64,000 nucleotides of DNA from Chondrosia reniformis (GCA_947172415.1 OX359196.1:1304501-1368500), one strand, 5' to 3'. Shown: positions 46,601 to 61,600, counted from the stretch's first letter. Notes: a model not told the origin generated them from the sequence alone. Translations and numbers: made by a program.

Positions 46601-49600
46601 ATACACATTCACATCACAAATATAGTCCACAAATACAGTCAGGCTGAATCAGCCAAATCTTGCAGTCCACATTAAGTAGATCAGCTGGGCAATCCCACGG
46701 TCTTCACACTCTAATCCCATGGTATTTAAAATCAGTAGGAGCTTGCACGTCACCTCATAAGGGACCTCCAGAAGTTCCAGTATGACATGGTGTACTCCCA
46801 TATTGTTGAGCAAGCGCTGTTCATTGCTGCAGTCATTTTGAGTCTTGTCTTTACACAGATCAATCTTCTCCAATGCATTCTCAACTTCCAAATAATCTTC
46901 AGTATTACTGTTATTCAACAGGTCTTCTGTTATTGGCTCATCCAAACTGATCTCACTTACACCTTTCTGCAGGAATGTAGACAATTAGTAGCATGTATGA
47001 ATACTGAGAAATATACTTAGAAATATACTGAGAAATATATACTAAGAAATATACTAAGAAATATACAAGAAATATACTGTGAAATATATACTTAGAAATA
47101 TACTAAGAAATATATACTAAGAAATACGTATACTGAGAAATATACTGTGAAATATACTAAGAAATATACAAGAAATATACTGTGAAATATACTAAGAATA
47201 TACTGAGAAATATACTAAGAAATATACTAAGAAATATACTGAGAAATATACTAAGAAATATACTAAGAAATATACTGAGAATAGACTGTTTTCCTAGACC
47301 TGTTACTTAAGGAAACCTATAGAGCGCTTTGGACGCAAATATAAACAAACCAATACCTTGAAACTAATATAAAATTGGGCATCAATATTGGAGTAAAGGT
47401 TTCTCTAGCTACATTGAACTTAATCATCTGTGGAATGGCTCATTTTTAATGGCTTTTAAGAGTCTGAAGAAGTTACTAAGTTTTCACATTGTGTCAGATC
47501 TTTGAGATCAAACATCCTAAGAAACCAGACAAACACTAAACACAGACACTTGCAGTTCACCTTGAGAGGCGGTTTCCTCCTCTTCACTTGAGAGTGCATG
47601 TGCTGATTGGCTGCAAGCGTGGCCATATCCTCACTCTTGGGTCCAGCAGTGCTCACCCGACGGGAGGACTGTGAGTGGAAGAACAACCACAAACCTGACT
47701 ACATTATCATTTAAATAAACCTACACGTACGTACGTATACATAATTACGTTAAAAGGGAGTTAATTGCACTAAGGGCTTGCAAGGGCTAAAATGATCAAA
47801 AAGTGTTTGTGAGTTTGGTGTAATAATTTCCAGTGATTATTTTTGAACATAATTACGTATACATAATTACGTCCATACTGAAGGGGCGCACAGTATAATA
47901 TAATGACTTCTCAAATTTCTGTTTTTTGAAGTGTTGCTGATGTGTTCAAATACGTATACGTATACCTCTCATATTCAACTATACATGTTTACATACTCCT
48001 CCTTTGCTTTTGCTGCTGTCAGTCTCGATGGCTAATGGAGCCTTCACCCAGAGTTCTGATTCTTCTACAAGCACACGGAGCACATCCAAATTTTTCTTTA
48101 CCGTCTTGTAGCTCTCAACGTCACTGTCTGATACCAGTAGCTGGACCTGCTTGAATCCCTTCATAAGTTCCTGTCTTTGGCAAAACTGTCGAGACAGAAT
48201 CTTCACTGACTTTGAGACAAGCTGCGAGTCCTCCGACATGATAAACTGCAGCACTACTCTAATCAGTTGGCAGCCCTGCTGTCCATCTAGTGTCATATCT
48301 ACATCTCCACTATTAAAGGAATATAAGAATGGGATCCAGTAAATATCAGTAAACGGTAGATGGTTCTTTTATACATAGATGTCTATATAAAATTGAAGGG
48401 ATAATAACAACTTGTATCTCTTCAATTAAGTGCACAGTATAAAATTTATTGACTGTATAAATATTAAGTTCTAAGGGTACAAATTTACATGCACCAATTT
48501 ACCTTCCAAAAAAGCCTTCTTCAAACTTTTCTAACATTTCATCATTTGTCAAGTCAATGTCATGATCTACACAAAAGAGAATGAAGATGGCACAGGTAGG
48601 CTACTCACAGATGGGACAGGGCAGGCTACTCACAGATGGGACAGGGCAGGCTACTCACAGATGGGACAGGGCAGACTACTCACAGATGGAACAGGGCAGG
48701 CTACTCACAGATGGGACAGGGCAGGCTACTCACAGATGGGACAGGGCAGGCTACTCACAGATGGGACAGGGCAGGCTACTCACAGATGGGACAGGGCAGG
48801 CTACTCACAGATGGGACAGGGCAGGCTACTCACAGATGGGACAGGGCAGGCTACTCACAGATGGGACAGGGCAGGCTACTCACAGATGGGACAGGGCAGG
48901 CTACTCACAGATGGGACAGGGCAGGCTACTCACAGATGGGACAGGGCAGGCTACTCACAGATGGGACAGGGCAGGCTACTCACTGATGGGACAGGGCAGA
49001 CTACTCACTGATGGGACAGGGCAGACTACTCACTGATGGGACAGGGCAGGCTACTCACAGATGGGACAGGGCAGGCTACTCACAGATGGGACAGGGCAGG
49101 CTACTCACAGATGGGACAGGGCAGGCTACTCACAGATGGGACAGGGCAGGCTACTCACAGATGGGATAGGGCAGGCTACTCACAGATGGGACAGGGCAGG
49201 CTACTCGCTAAAAATTTGCACATTTCATCTTCACTTACATTTTCCAGTTGATTTTTCAGATGCTTCATAAAGCTGTTTGAAAATGCTCAATAAATTTGTA
49301 ATTCGAAGATGCAGTCTCTGATTCATCAAAAACTCTATTATCTCAATAACTCGCAGTTTAGTGCCTCGAACTGCTTTACTCTTCTCTGTAGTTCCTTTAG
49401 ACCTTCCCATAGCAGACCTGCCATTGGTATCAAATGGCATGTAATTGCTGAGCAGTGGAGTGAAGGCAGTCATTGTTGTCTGAATGATGGAACTGTATGT
49501 AACACTGTTGTTCCCCATGCCATGTCCTGCCCCTATATAAGGACGTACACATATATAGATACACATTAATGTCATCATAACGAGAGAGACAAAATAAATT

Positions 49601-52600
49601 TTTCAGCTAAAGTTCAGGGTCACATATGAAGGGTGGAATTCCCAGAAACAACTGTCTGACTCTATAAACTTCAGAAATGAGGACTACATTGGATCAGAAG
49701 GCTAGTTTAATTATCTCATTTTCTCTGTTTAATTGGTTATATGGTGGCTAAAGGCTTCTTGTATACACTTACATATACCATAGATAGGGGTACATAAGTA
49801 TATATAATCTATGCATATACAATACATTCACACCTTTAGTTAACTGCAGTAGGAAAATACTCACAAATTGTAATAGGAAGCAAATTGCAAGACAAATTCT
49901 TAGTCACACATAATAGACAGTGAATAGTATCAGTTTAAATGCACATTTCATCCCTTCATTCGTTTGTTTAATTGCTGATGAAGACCTCCGGCAACAAGCA
50001 ACCCCTATCATTTCGTATATATTCCTATCATATAAATTTAAGAACCCATACCAGCTGCAATTAAGAATGCCAGCAGGGACATAGAGATAAAGAAATTGAT
50101 AACAGAACCACAACCAGGAGAGGAAATGATTGGAGGTATAGACTCATACATACGTACCTTTGACATTCTCCTTGCCATCTTCTGAATCAAACAGGTTTAA
50201 CAGAATTTTTGCCAAATTCAAAAGTTGATCAAAATCATAAAATCCAAAATAAACCAAAAACTTAGCCAACTTGACCACCTACAAATTTAAAGTAGTTACG
50301 TATTTAATTCAGAGAATGGTAAAGCTATAATACAAAAGGATATATACGTACGTATACCCATATACTCCATGAAAACGTTAAAACATACATATATGTATAT
50401 GTACTTGTAATAAGGCCACAGATACATAGCACATGAAAAACAAATTTATACCTCTTCAGTGAACAAATTCATTTCATTGTCTCCAAAGCTTGCTACGTCT
50501 TCCCTCTGAAGGTACTTCTGCACAAATTTGGTGACATTCTCTACCAAATATGTTGAGCTTGTGGCAGATCTACGTATGTATGCAACAAGGAAAAACAGCT
50601 GCTCTAAAGATTAACTAGGTAAGTAATACTACAACAGTAGTTATAAAAAATATATGTAGAATGTCATCGACATGTAAATCTGGATTTATCCCACCCACTC
50701 ATAACTCCTGACATGGGAATTAGAGTCTCCACCTTAGTCACTCAAAAGATGGCTGACCCTATTCCCATTAAGTGGATCAATTAGCTGATTAAGCTCCTCT
50801 GGAGACAAGAGTGGGTGGGGTAAAACCCAGAGATGACAATAATAGTTTAATTATACTGAGCATGCTCAAGATTGATTGGTGGGACTATTCCTAATACGTA
50901 TATGAATGCTAATCGGAAAAGACTTTCTTACAATGAAAGTACTTTCAACAGGTCAGTGGGACTAACTCTTTGTCATATCCGGTTGGAGTACTTCCTATGA
51001 CTTCATCAGCTGCAGACCATCTGCGGGAAGTTCCAGTCAAAATTGAATCTCTACTCCGAGCACTTGAGGTGCCAGGCCTAAGTGAGATACCATGATGAAT
51101 AATCTAAGTGATAATAAACCACAACTGTTTAAGTTGAATTATCATAGTGATAATCAAACCACAACTGTTTAATTTGAATTGTCATAGTGATAATCAAACC
51201 ACAACTGTTTAATTTGAATAGTCATAGAAATAATCAAACCACAACTGTTTAATTATGATGGAGAACCAACTGTTTAATTATGATGGAGAACTTAAAAAGG
51301 AATAAATAGTTATATCTATAGCACTTGAACTTTGCTGTGTTTAAGGATTATTATTTTATATATTAGGATTATTAATACTATCTAAGGACAATGATATCTC
51401 TGTAATGGACAGATGCCTTTTAACATCACTGATCAAGTATCTCAATAAATTTAAAATTAGATCATGCAGTATTCAATGGCTACTGTATCACTCCAGGGAG
51501 AGCAACTAAAAAACCTACTTTTTCCAAGGGCATTGGTTGGCCTCAGCCAAAGTGGTTGGGATCTCGTTCCACAGCCGGGCGTACTCAAGTGAGGTGACAG
51601 ACTCATGAGGCAGAGTGTCCACATGAACACAAAGCATGATCCTGCAAAATGATGCTTTTAGACCAAATGGAAATGCTCTCTCCTCCATACATCTAAATAC
51701 ATGGAGACAAAGATATACGTATCATAGTGCTAGTTAGTAAACATGATAAAGAAATTATTTGAGCAATCAGCAACACTTCTTCAAACAAAGATTAAGACGT
51801 TGTTAAATAGAACGTCTTAATCTTTTTTTGAAGAAGTGTTGCTGATTGCTCAAATAATTTCTCTATCATAATGATCGCAACAAGTACCCCTTATCACTTC
51901 ATAGTGAACATACGTATGTGTACATGAAAGAAGTGATAGGGGTTATTTGTTGCACTCATTATGATAACTGGCTATTTGAGCATCAGTAACATTTATGAAT
52001 CAGTATTCTAAACATTCCCACCCGAAGGTCTTCATAGCAGAAAATTCAGAATACTGATTCAATAAATGTTGCTGATACTCAAATAGGTAATTATCGTACA
52101 TATGTAAACATATAAGAAATTTCAAAACAAAAATTCATGTTCATTATAAGTGTGTTCCACTGTAGTAAGTGTTATGTATACAGGCCTTTAAATATTGTCT
52201 ATGCAATATGAATACTCACCTCAACACCACATCAATTGGCAACTGCTTTCGCACCTGAGGAATTGCCAAATACTGTCGACCATAGCACATGTTGGAGAAG
52301 AGATCCAGCTGGCACCTACGTACGTACATTTAGAATACACACCTATGTACATCATAGAATTAGGAGCTGCTTTGTCAGGATTAACTTGTGTGGTTCTAAT
52401 AAGTGAGCACATATTCTATAGTATAGACATTAGCGTATTATTTGCCATAATAATTTTATACATGTAGTAGTTATACCACACTTGAGTATGGTATAATTAA
52501 TATATATCACGTATGACTTGAATCAATTGTAAAAGGTGATGATACAGGAATAGGCCTACTGGTGATATAACTTTTATCACTAGTTAAAGTGTGAAATATA

Positions 52601-55600
52601 AGGTTTGTAACACCCCAGATATCACCCGGTTGCCCTGGTAACGTGATATATATGTACATATGTACCTACGTAGATCCTAGATTTAGGGACCGCTATGTAT
52701 AGTTAAATAGTGTAGCTCTACTAATCATACAATTACACCTTTCCCTACAGTAAGTATATTAGGTGGAGTGTTGACAAAACACTTGACACACTTGAAATAA
52801 TCAATCTGTCTATTCATCTCCACGACACCTTCATTGGCCAGTCTTGCCATCTCTAGCAAGGAGTGTGATTTCAATGTCTGGTTTTCTTGCCATCTCAAGG
52901 TTATTTCATTATTCTCCAAGCTACATACACCAATATATGGGAAATATACACCAGCCCTCGTTCAGATACTGTAGTTCAGACAGCTATAAAACTTAGATAT
53001 AGCGACATTCCCTTATATGGGTCCTACCTTATATGAACTAAAATATCACTGTTCTGGTCATCCAGGACCACCTGACACACCAACATTTGTACACTCTGAA
53101 CAGCACTGCCTTTGGATACACACAAGGCAGACAAGTGATCCAAATAGCTACAGTAGATAATGAAAAATATTCTTAAAGTTAACGATGTTTAATATGTCAT
53201 CCTAACACTCAAGAAAGCTTCACATAGCTACATATTTGGTGACTATTCCACTTCTTTATCTTAGCAGAGGCTTAGTGCAGTCAACACTCTTATACGTACT
53301 TCACACATGAATAATCTAACACACCATTTTTCAACATGTGACATACATCTACTTTAGGGTAAAAGGCCTATATATAGGGAACTAAACCTAGTCAGAGCTT
53401 CGAAAGGAGAACATGAATTTGTATTCTCCTTTCAAAGCTCTAACTTGTAGGTTTAGTTCCCTATATGTACAGGCTATCACTATGGAATGGTTAATGGTAT
53501 TTCTGTAAAGACACCCCAAGTGCCACACCCTCAAGTGCCACACCCTCAAGTGCCACACCACCAAGTGCCACACCCTCAAGTGCCACACCACCAAGTGCCA
53601 CACCACCAAGTGTCACACCTCAAGTGCCACACCACCAAGTGCCACACCCTCAAGTGCCACACCACCAAGTGCCACACCACCAAGTGCCACACCACCAAGT
53701 GCCACACCACCAAGTGCCACACCCTCAAGTGCCACACCCTCAAGTGCCACACCCTCAAGTGCCACACCCTCAAGTGCCACACAACCAAGTGCCACACCCT
53801 CAAGTGCCACACCACCAAGTGCCACACCACCAAGTGCCACACCCCCAAAGCCACACCCCAAGTGCCACCCCATGACATAATTTCTTTGTGAAATTATCAC
53901 ATGGGCTACCACTACTTGAAACATTCTGCCTCCCCTTTAACGAGGATCATAGAAGGGCTGGCAGACACTCCTCTAATCCACTGACCTGGGATCTCTGTTC
54001 TTCCTCAGCAGGTTGACAAATGTCTCAATCTCTCTCATGTGGATGTGTGTTGAGAGCAGCTTAGTGTTGTTGTTCACCATGGCAGTCAGAGTGTTCTCAG
54101 CATTCACACCAAACCCAATCATACTCTGCATGACTTCAAAGTACTTTTCAGCTATAAACTCCTACACACAAATACATATACACATGTGTATAAAAAAATC
54201 AATAATGATTCTTTAAGATGCCATAAAAAGCTTTAAATTTTATAATCGCTTTTTAAAGCACAAGCATTTAATAAAAGTATAACTTGTGAACACACAAGAG
54301 TGTAGAATGTATTTGTGAAAATTTAACATTACACAACTTTACAAATGACAATCATTTAAAAACACATATTGTCATCCAACAATGAATATAAATTTGAAAG
54401 GCTCTATAGACTATCTAACAGAGTGTGACAGTGATTTCCAGTCTTATATTTACTCAAGCAGTTAAATCTCTTCAAGCAGCACAAGAGAGGCTCACCTGGT
54501 TCTTCCTGTAGTTGTGTTGCGCCCACATTACCAGTTGATAGCACAGTCTGAAGAGGTTCCTAATGCTTTCATATCTCTTGTCTCTCAGCTCACTAAACTC
54601 CAACAACGGCTTTCTGCCACCGCTACTGTGGAAGGGAGCTCGGACCAAATTGAACACCTTTGTGCAAATGAGTAAAAACAACATTATAAAGATTGTTTAA
54701 AAGCCAATTCATTGTTATTGTAGGAAAATAAAGAAAGAGGCAAACCAGAAAACACAATTATAACAAATGTACTGACACATAGGAAAAGGTATCATTGCAT
54801 GTGTATATTAGAAGAAGATGAAAGAAGGGAAAAGAAGGAAGAAAAGACTCCTGTATCTTCATCCAAAGCTCTCTTCAGGTTTAGTTCCCCTATAGGCTCT
54901 TTTACAGAATAGGCATAGCATGTAGGAAAATGGTATCTTAGATTTTTTATACATAAGATCAGTGGATTTCATATGAACATCTGCAACAGTGATATTACAC
55001 AGATTATTGAACATTTCGACCACAAAGGTCTTCATCAGCAAAAGGATCATACTGTTGCTCATATGAAATCCACATCAACTAGATCTCTTTTCAAACTCCT
55101 TTCATGATCCCAAAACAAATCACTAACTGTCGCACCTCCACATATATGCCACCAATAAACTAACTCACTCAATTAATTTATATAGCTGATGAAGCCCTAC
55201 GTATGTGTCAAAACGTTCTATAATTTAAATAAGTTGTTGCTGAAGCTCAAAAAATTGTATCTACAGTTATGTATCCCATGACAAATAATCCATACTCTTT
55301 CACATGTATACATGTATGAATGTGCGCACCTCTTTCAGGATGTCTTGTTCTCTGACAAGCTTTTGTCTATCTCTTTCAGGAGTGCCCTTCACCTCTAGAA
55401 TGTTCTGCTGGATTGAACTGTTTTCCTTTCGAATCAGAAACAGCACCAGTTGCTCCATTAGTTTAGCAAGATTCCTATACACATACAAACACAAGATATA
55501 TGTTTCACAGACTTATAATATACTTATATCTACGTATGTATGCATATACGTACATACAGAGTAAATTTAAAATGCACCATCATCCATAAATTCCAATAAT

Positions 55601-58600
55601 AGCCATTCAGCTAAACCTTAATGTATTATAACAATGATGGCTGATATAGCTATTAAGCGAGCAAACGAATAGAAATGCTACAGAATTTGGCTTGGGGGTC
55701 CAGTTTAGAAAGAAACTGTCTAGAAGAAGATGGTTTATGAAAGAATTGTTCTGCACTTTTGACATACTCCATGTCCTCCTTACTTTAGCACATTTGGAAG
55801 AAGATTAGTTCCATCTCTCCACGTGTCTGCTGCCTTCTTGATGACCTGACCAGCGTCATGAGCAAAGTCCAGGTCCCTCACCTCATCAGGACTGACGGGC
55901 ATTAAGGCAAAGGCCTCTTTGTCCTCTCTATTTCTAGCCAAGCCAATCTGCACAAGGATGACCAATCAATGAGTACACAAACGGAACACATACACACATA
56001 TACAGTACATACGTATATACAGTACATACGTATATGCATAAGTACGTATGTACATATGTATAGCTGTACATCAACATTCAATCATAGTAATCATATGATA
56101 TATTATAATGGCCCAGTGGAGAAGAAGAAAAAGAAGGAGAAATTATTGTATCCTCATCCAAAGCTCTTACTCACTAGGTTTAGTTCCCTATAGGCCTTTT
56201 ACTCTAAGTATTGGAGATGTAGCTTGTTAAAAAAGGTTAGATTATTCATCATTATTTATGGAGCATGATATAGTGTGGAATGAAGTATGAACACCTCCAA
56301 CAACTCCATTATGTGTTAGGATAAACGCTTTAGGAAAAAGTGATCCAATTACAGTGAAACTTAAAATAAGAAAACAATATACTAAGTATACATACACATA
56401 CAGAGGTGATAACAAGTAGTACACCCTATTCCTGCGTGCGTACTCGTGGACACGCGTGTGCACGTGCGTGTACGTGATAATTATGGTAGCTGGGTGACGC
56501 GTCACACTTGCGAAACGCCTTTAGTGCGAAGTTTCCAGCACCAATAGGTGGCTCGCGCATCATGCCTCGGCAAAGGAACGAAGTTCTTGTGGTGTGGTTC
56601 TTGATCCTTTCGCGAGCATAAGCGCACGTGTGGCGCGCAAACGACACGAGCATTACTTGTTATCACCACTGTACATTCACCTCTCTTTTCACCACACAAC
56701 GATAAGGGGATAGTTGGTAACATGTGATGACGTGTGAGGTACCTTGTGCATAACATGTGATGACGTGTGAGGTACCTTGTGCATAACCGGCTTCTTCTGT
56801 ATCTTGTCAATGAGAATGTCTGTCGAGTGGACCCAGGTGTCCGTAGTGGCATGATGAATGCGAATGTAAGATTTCCTAAACACAGACAGATAAACAAGTA
56901 GCAACAAGAATGCAACCTACTACACATCACATGTGTATTGTGTAAAGCAAGAGTATAAGCACTAGTTGGTATGTACCAGTGGGTGTGTCAGTGGGTGTGT
57001 CAGTGGGTGTGTCAGTGGGTGTGTCAGTGGGTGTGTCAGTGGGTGTGTCAGTGGGTGTGTCAGTGGGTGTGTCAGTGGGTATGTACCAGTGGGTATGTAC
57101 CTGTGGGTGTGTCAGTGGGTGTGTCAGTGGGTGTGTCAGTGGGTGTGTCAGTGGGTGTGTCAGTGGGTGTGTCAGTGGGTATGTACCAGTGGGTATGTAC
57201 CTGTGGGTGTACCAGTGGGTATGTACCAGTGGGTGTGTCAGTGGGTGTGTCAGTGGGTATGTACCTGGGTATAGGTTGATCTAATCTCTCTATGGTGGTA
57301 GAGTTAAGTTCAAAGAGTGTCCAAATGTTGCCATCATTGCTGGTCACCAGGTGGTAGACATTCTCTGATCCTCTCAACTTGTTTCTGTTTGAATCTTCTG
57401 TGGTATCATTATCGACAGCAGCTGCCAAGTACTTGCCAGTCATTAGGTGCTTGAATCGATAGAAACTACTCCATTTCCCAATTCCTCCTCTGCAAGGATC
57501 AGGATTGACCACCTACATGCAGAAAGAGCACTTAATTACACATGATTATATAGATAATGTGGCACACCTTATTGGGTCATGTGACACACCTCGGTGGATC
57601 ATGTGACACATGTGGTGGATCATGTGACACACCTTGGCGGATCATGTGACACATGTGGTGGATCATGTGACACACCTTGGCGGATCATGTGACACCCTTG
57701 GTGGATCATGTGACACACCTTGGTGGATCATGTGACACATGTGGTGGATCATGTGACACACCTTGGCGGATCATGTGACACCCTTGGTGGATCATGTGAC
57801 ACACCTTGGTGGATCATGTGACACACCTTGGCGGATCATGTGACACACCTTGGCGGATCATGTGACACACCTTAGCGGATCATGTGACACCATTGGAGCA
57901 TGTGACAATTGGATTTTGGCTAATATTTTGTAGAAAAGGCCTCACAAATTGAATAATGTCATCACTGAAAAATTCAAGTAAGTCTGTTCTTTCATAAAAA
58001 AGTCCCTTTCGAATTTGATTATAAATTCTATCGATACACACATGCTGATTACAAAGGTGAGACTGTTACACTCTAACAGTTGTACATCTTGGGACTGCTA
58101 CTCACTTCACACTCCCAGAGTGCCTTGGAACTGGTTGCATCACTGGATCTGGCGCGAGCAGTCTTCCTCAGGAAGGCATGATATTTATCATCTCCCATTG
58201 TGTCTCCAGTGAGAAACATTTCTTGCTCAGCATGGAACAGCCTCACAACGTCACCCTACATACGTACATCAGTATACAATGACATTCTTACACACACTGA
58301 CATGCAATAACATTCTCACACACACTGACATGCAATCTTTAATTGTAAAAATATGTGATTCTATCACTATACTGTAGAAACATTAGATCTATCTGTCCTA
58401 GTCCTTTTAGTCTGAGAATTGTAGATAATTGGTTAGCATTAATTATTACTAGAAATTGTATTTAAACCCAGTTAAGGGTCTTCACTTGGTGGTAGGTGAT
58501 CTAATAAAATGGCTTCCATACATGGGTTAATGGAAGATCTAAGATAAACCAAGATAGACCACAGACATTCAGACTGAACAACAATACAAATGGCTGTCAG

Positions 58601-61600
58601 TATGATTGTACAAAATGGATGACATAATATCACGAGGATGTACCCTCTTTAAGGCTGTAGTCGGTCAACTTACTGCCTTAAGGTACGCATTGGTGTCTTC
58701 TCTGTACTCCTCAAAGAGGCAAATCCTCCAATTAGTGACTGGGCTGTTGAGGGCGTTCACTTCATTACAAGTCATTCTTTGTGGGATGCCATCTCTAGAG
58801 AGGTGAAGTGGCTGCTTGGCCTGTACGGGCATCAGTATCACACGATCTCCCACTACAACCTGCATACACACATATACACACTTAATGCACATACATACTT
58901 AGTAAATATACGTACTTAGTTCACATACACTTAGTATACATACGTATTTAGTACACGTGTGAACCAGTCAGTGCAGCTTACATTGTCTCCTGCACTTCTC
59001 AGTTTGTAATAAGGTGTTATACAGAACCAGGAGCCCTACAGATGATGAAGGATTGGACATGTACAGCATCACAATCTCATACTCAGCACACCCAATCCAC
59101 ACTCAGCACACCCAATCCACACTCAACACACCCAATCCACACTCAACACACCCAATCCACACTCAACACACCCAATCCACACTCAACACACCCAATCCAC
59201 ACTCAACACACCCAATCCACACTCAGCACGCCCAATCCACACTCAGCACGCCCAATCCACACTCAGCACACCCAATCCACACTCAGCACACCCAATCCAC
59301 ACTCAGCACACCAAATCCACACTCAGCACACCCAATCCACACTCAACACACCCAATCCACACTCAACACACCCAATCCACACTCAGCACACCCAATCCAC
59401 ACTCAGCACACCCAATCCACACTCAGCACACCCAATCCACACTCAGCACACCCAATCCACACATTAACACTCTCTCTATAGGACAGCCAGTCCAACAGCA
59501 AATAGCAACGCTCAGAAAGTTTGAACAAGCTTGTTGTTAAAACCTGATGTCTATATATGCATTATAAATGTGATATCATGCTAGGGGGTCATGTTACCAT
59601 TAGATACTGATACTAGTTGAACAAGATTGTGAAACTGACCCAACCTAGTTGTTACAAGATTAGAATGATAATGCCTACAATGGTATGCACATTGGTGCGT
59701 ATCAAGTAAAAGGGTATGTTTGCGAGTAGTCTATTCTTCTTGATACTCTGCAACACGAGATTTAAAACAAACTGGATGTTTGACCCTGTTCAGGGGGTCT
59801 TCAGCAATTCTGAGGAAAGAGCTTTCCTAGCCACTCAGGACTTTATAGTAACTGAGGAAAGAGGTCCTCCAAATCTGTTAAAACTTACAGAGGCTCAAAC
59901 ATAATGATACTATCTTCCATAAAGTCAAGTATCATATTCAGAATGGGGAGGCACTGACTACTATTCTAGGCAGTTTGCCCTGGAAGTCTTCTTCAGTAAT
60001 AAGGTCATCTAGATTTTGTTAAAAGTATCTTTGTAGAGCTCAATATAGCTCTACTTATCACAACCATACGTATGTACATTTGACCACAACAAAGAAACCT
60101 ATATACACACTGGTACATACACATGTATACATAAGGGTGCATGGGTAGTATTGATGCATACCTCGTCTCCCTTGGCCTTCAGTGACACTCTGAGAGCATT
60201 CTTCTCCACCATCGCCGGTAGCCTCTTGTTGACTGTCAAGAACTTGTTACTTTTAACATGAAGCAACTGCACAAATGTAAAACAACTTTCAAGTCAGAGG
60301 AAATAAACTTTAGCAAAAGCATTTTCAAGTTTTCATAACAATCAGAAGAAACTCATATATATGAAAATATCACAAGAGGAACAGGATAGAAAATTATTAG
60401 TGGACAACTGAGTATAATAATATGCTCATTAGATATTAAAAATTGAAAGTTTAAGGGAGAGGAATGCTCTATCTACGTGCATAAGCACTTCTACTAGTCA
60501 CTGCAATAAGCTCACCTGAATGTACATGTTGTCATAACGTACAACTTCCCCCAAATGTTTCTTTATCTCTTGTTGGTTCTGAGCCTCTTCAATCTCTGCA
60601 GCTCTCTGCACACATAACACAGAAACATGTACACAAGAGACACTGATTGACAGACCACCAACTTGCACACATAACACATACATAGGTATACAAGAGTGAC
60701 AGTGCAAACTAATCAATTTTTCTTAATGATAAATAAACTCATATATAGGGTTCAGAGTTCAGGGTTCAGGTCCTTCATATGTAATTGCTTTTCAGGATTT
60801 CATAAAAATTTCAAAAGCAATCCATTAACATGTTTTAATGTCAAAAATGGCTACCATAACTTATTGCATTCCTACCATACTTAATTGCATTCCTATCTTG
60901 GAAAGTGTACACAATACAGAAGTTTTTTATATACTGCACATTGGTACACACATTAAAAGAAAGTATAGGTACACACATAAAGAGAAAGTGAATCTGAAAA
61001 GTTACACGCTTTTATGCAATACAAGCTGAACTAATTAACCTTAACAAGAACGTGTATACGGTAAACATACAGAATATTTAAATTGAAACATTTCTTATTA
61101 GCCATTTCAATCCCAGCCTGCCAGTAATAGCCTATCGTCTCGGACTTATGCTGAATATAATTACTCGGCCTTGTATTATATTTTGGCTATAGTCTTACCT
61201 CTGGGCTTTAAGTATTATATTACTACAATATATCTTGGTATATACACTCAATCCTCCCTTATCTGGATGCCCCAGATACAGGCACGTCCCTCTACCGGGC
61301 AGCATGAAGCGATTGCTGAGTCAGTAAGCTAACAAAATGTCAACGGTAGCAGTTGCATACATGTCCCATTCACGGATGTTTTGAAGGCAAACGTGTTTAC
61401 CAATCTTGTTAGTCATCAAGAATGTGAATAATAGTTAACAAGTTCGGCAGAGAAGTGTGAAGTCAATATTCATTTACCTTGCGTCGTAGCTTACTCGATT
61501 TGTATATAAAGCAGCTATACTCTTCGAGTTTTCTGTGTTCCGGGCATATCTGAGTTACAGACAGTGCCCGGTCTCAAGGTGTCCGGATAAGGGAGGATTG

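Noticed and set aside
48562..49270. Long overlapping plus-strand ORFs ([24 protein letters not shown], to 151 aa)
   Set aside because: They are all translations of the 25-bp minisatellite; its length is not a multiple of 3 and the unit has no stop, so every frame is open. The DNA is an ITPR intron.
51519..51641. Shorter version of the ITPR exon with acceptor at 51642
   Set aside because: It keeps the phase but would drop the conserved FGLKASFCR block; the acceptor after 51692 also fits in phase and restores the family sequence.
53388..53924. ORFs on both strands in the CCACACC-type array (to 134 aa)
   Set aside because: Products of the 15-bp array inside an ITPR intron, without start context or domain.
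56966..57284. Three plus-strand ORFs of about 102 aa ([16 protein letters not shown])
   Set aside because: Translations of the 12-bp array in all frames.
59014..59481. Plus-strand ORFs of 141-155 aa ([19 protein letters not shown])
   Set aside because: Translations of the 20-bp array in an ITPR intron.
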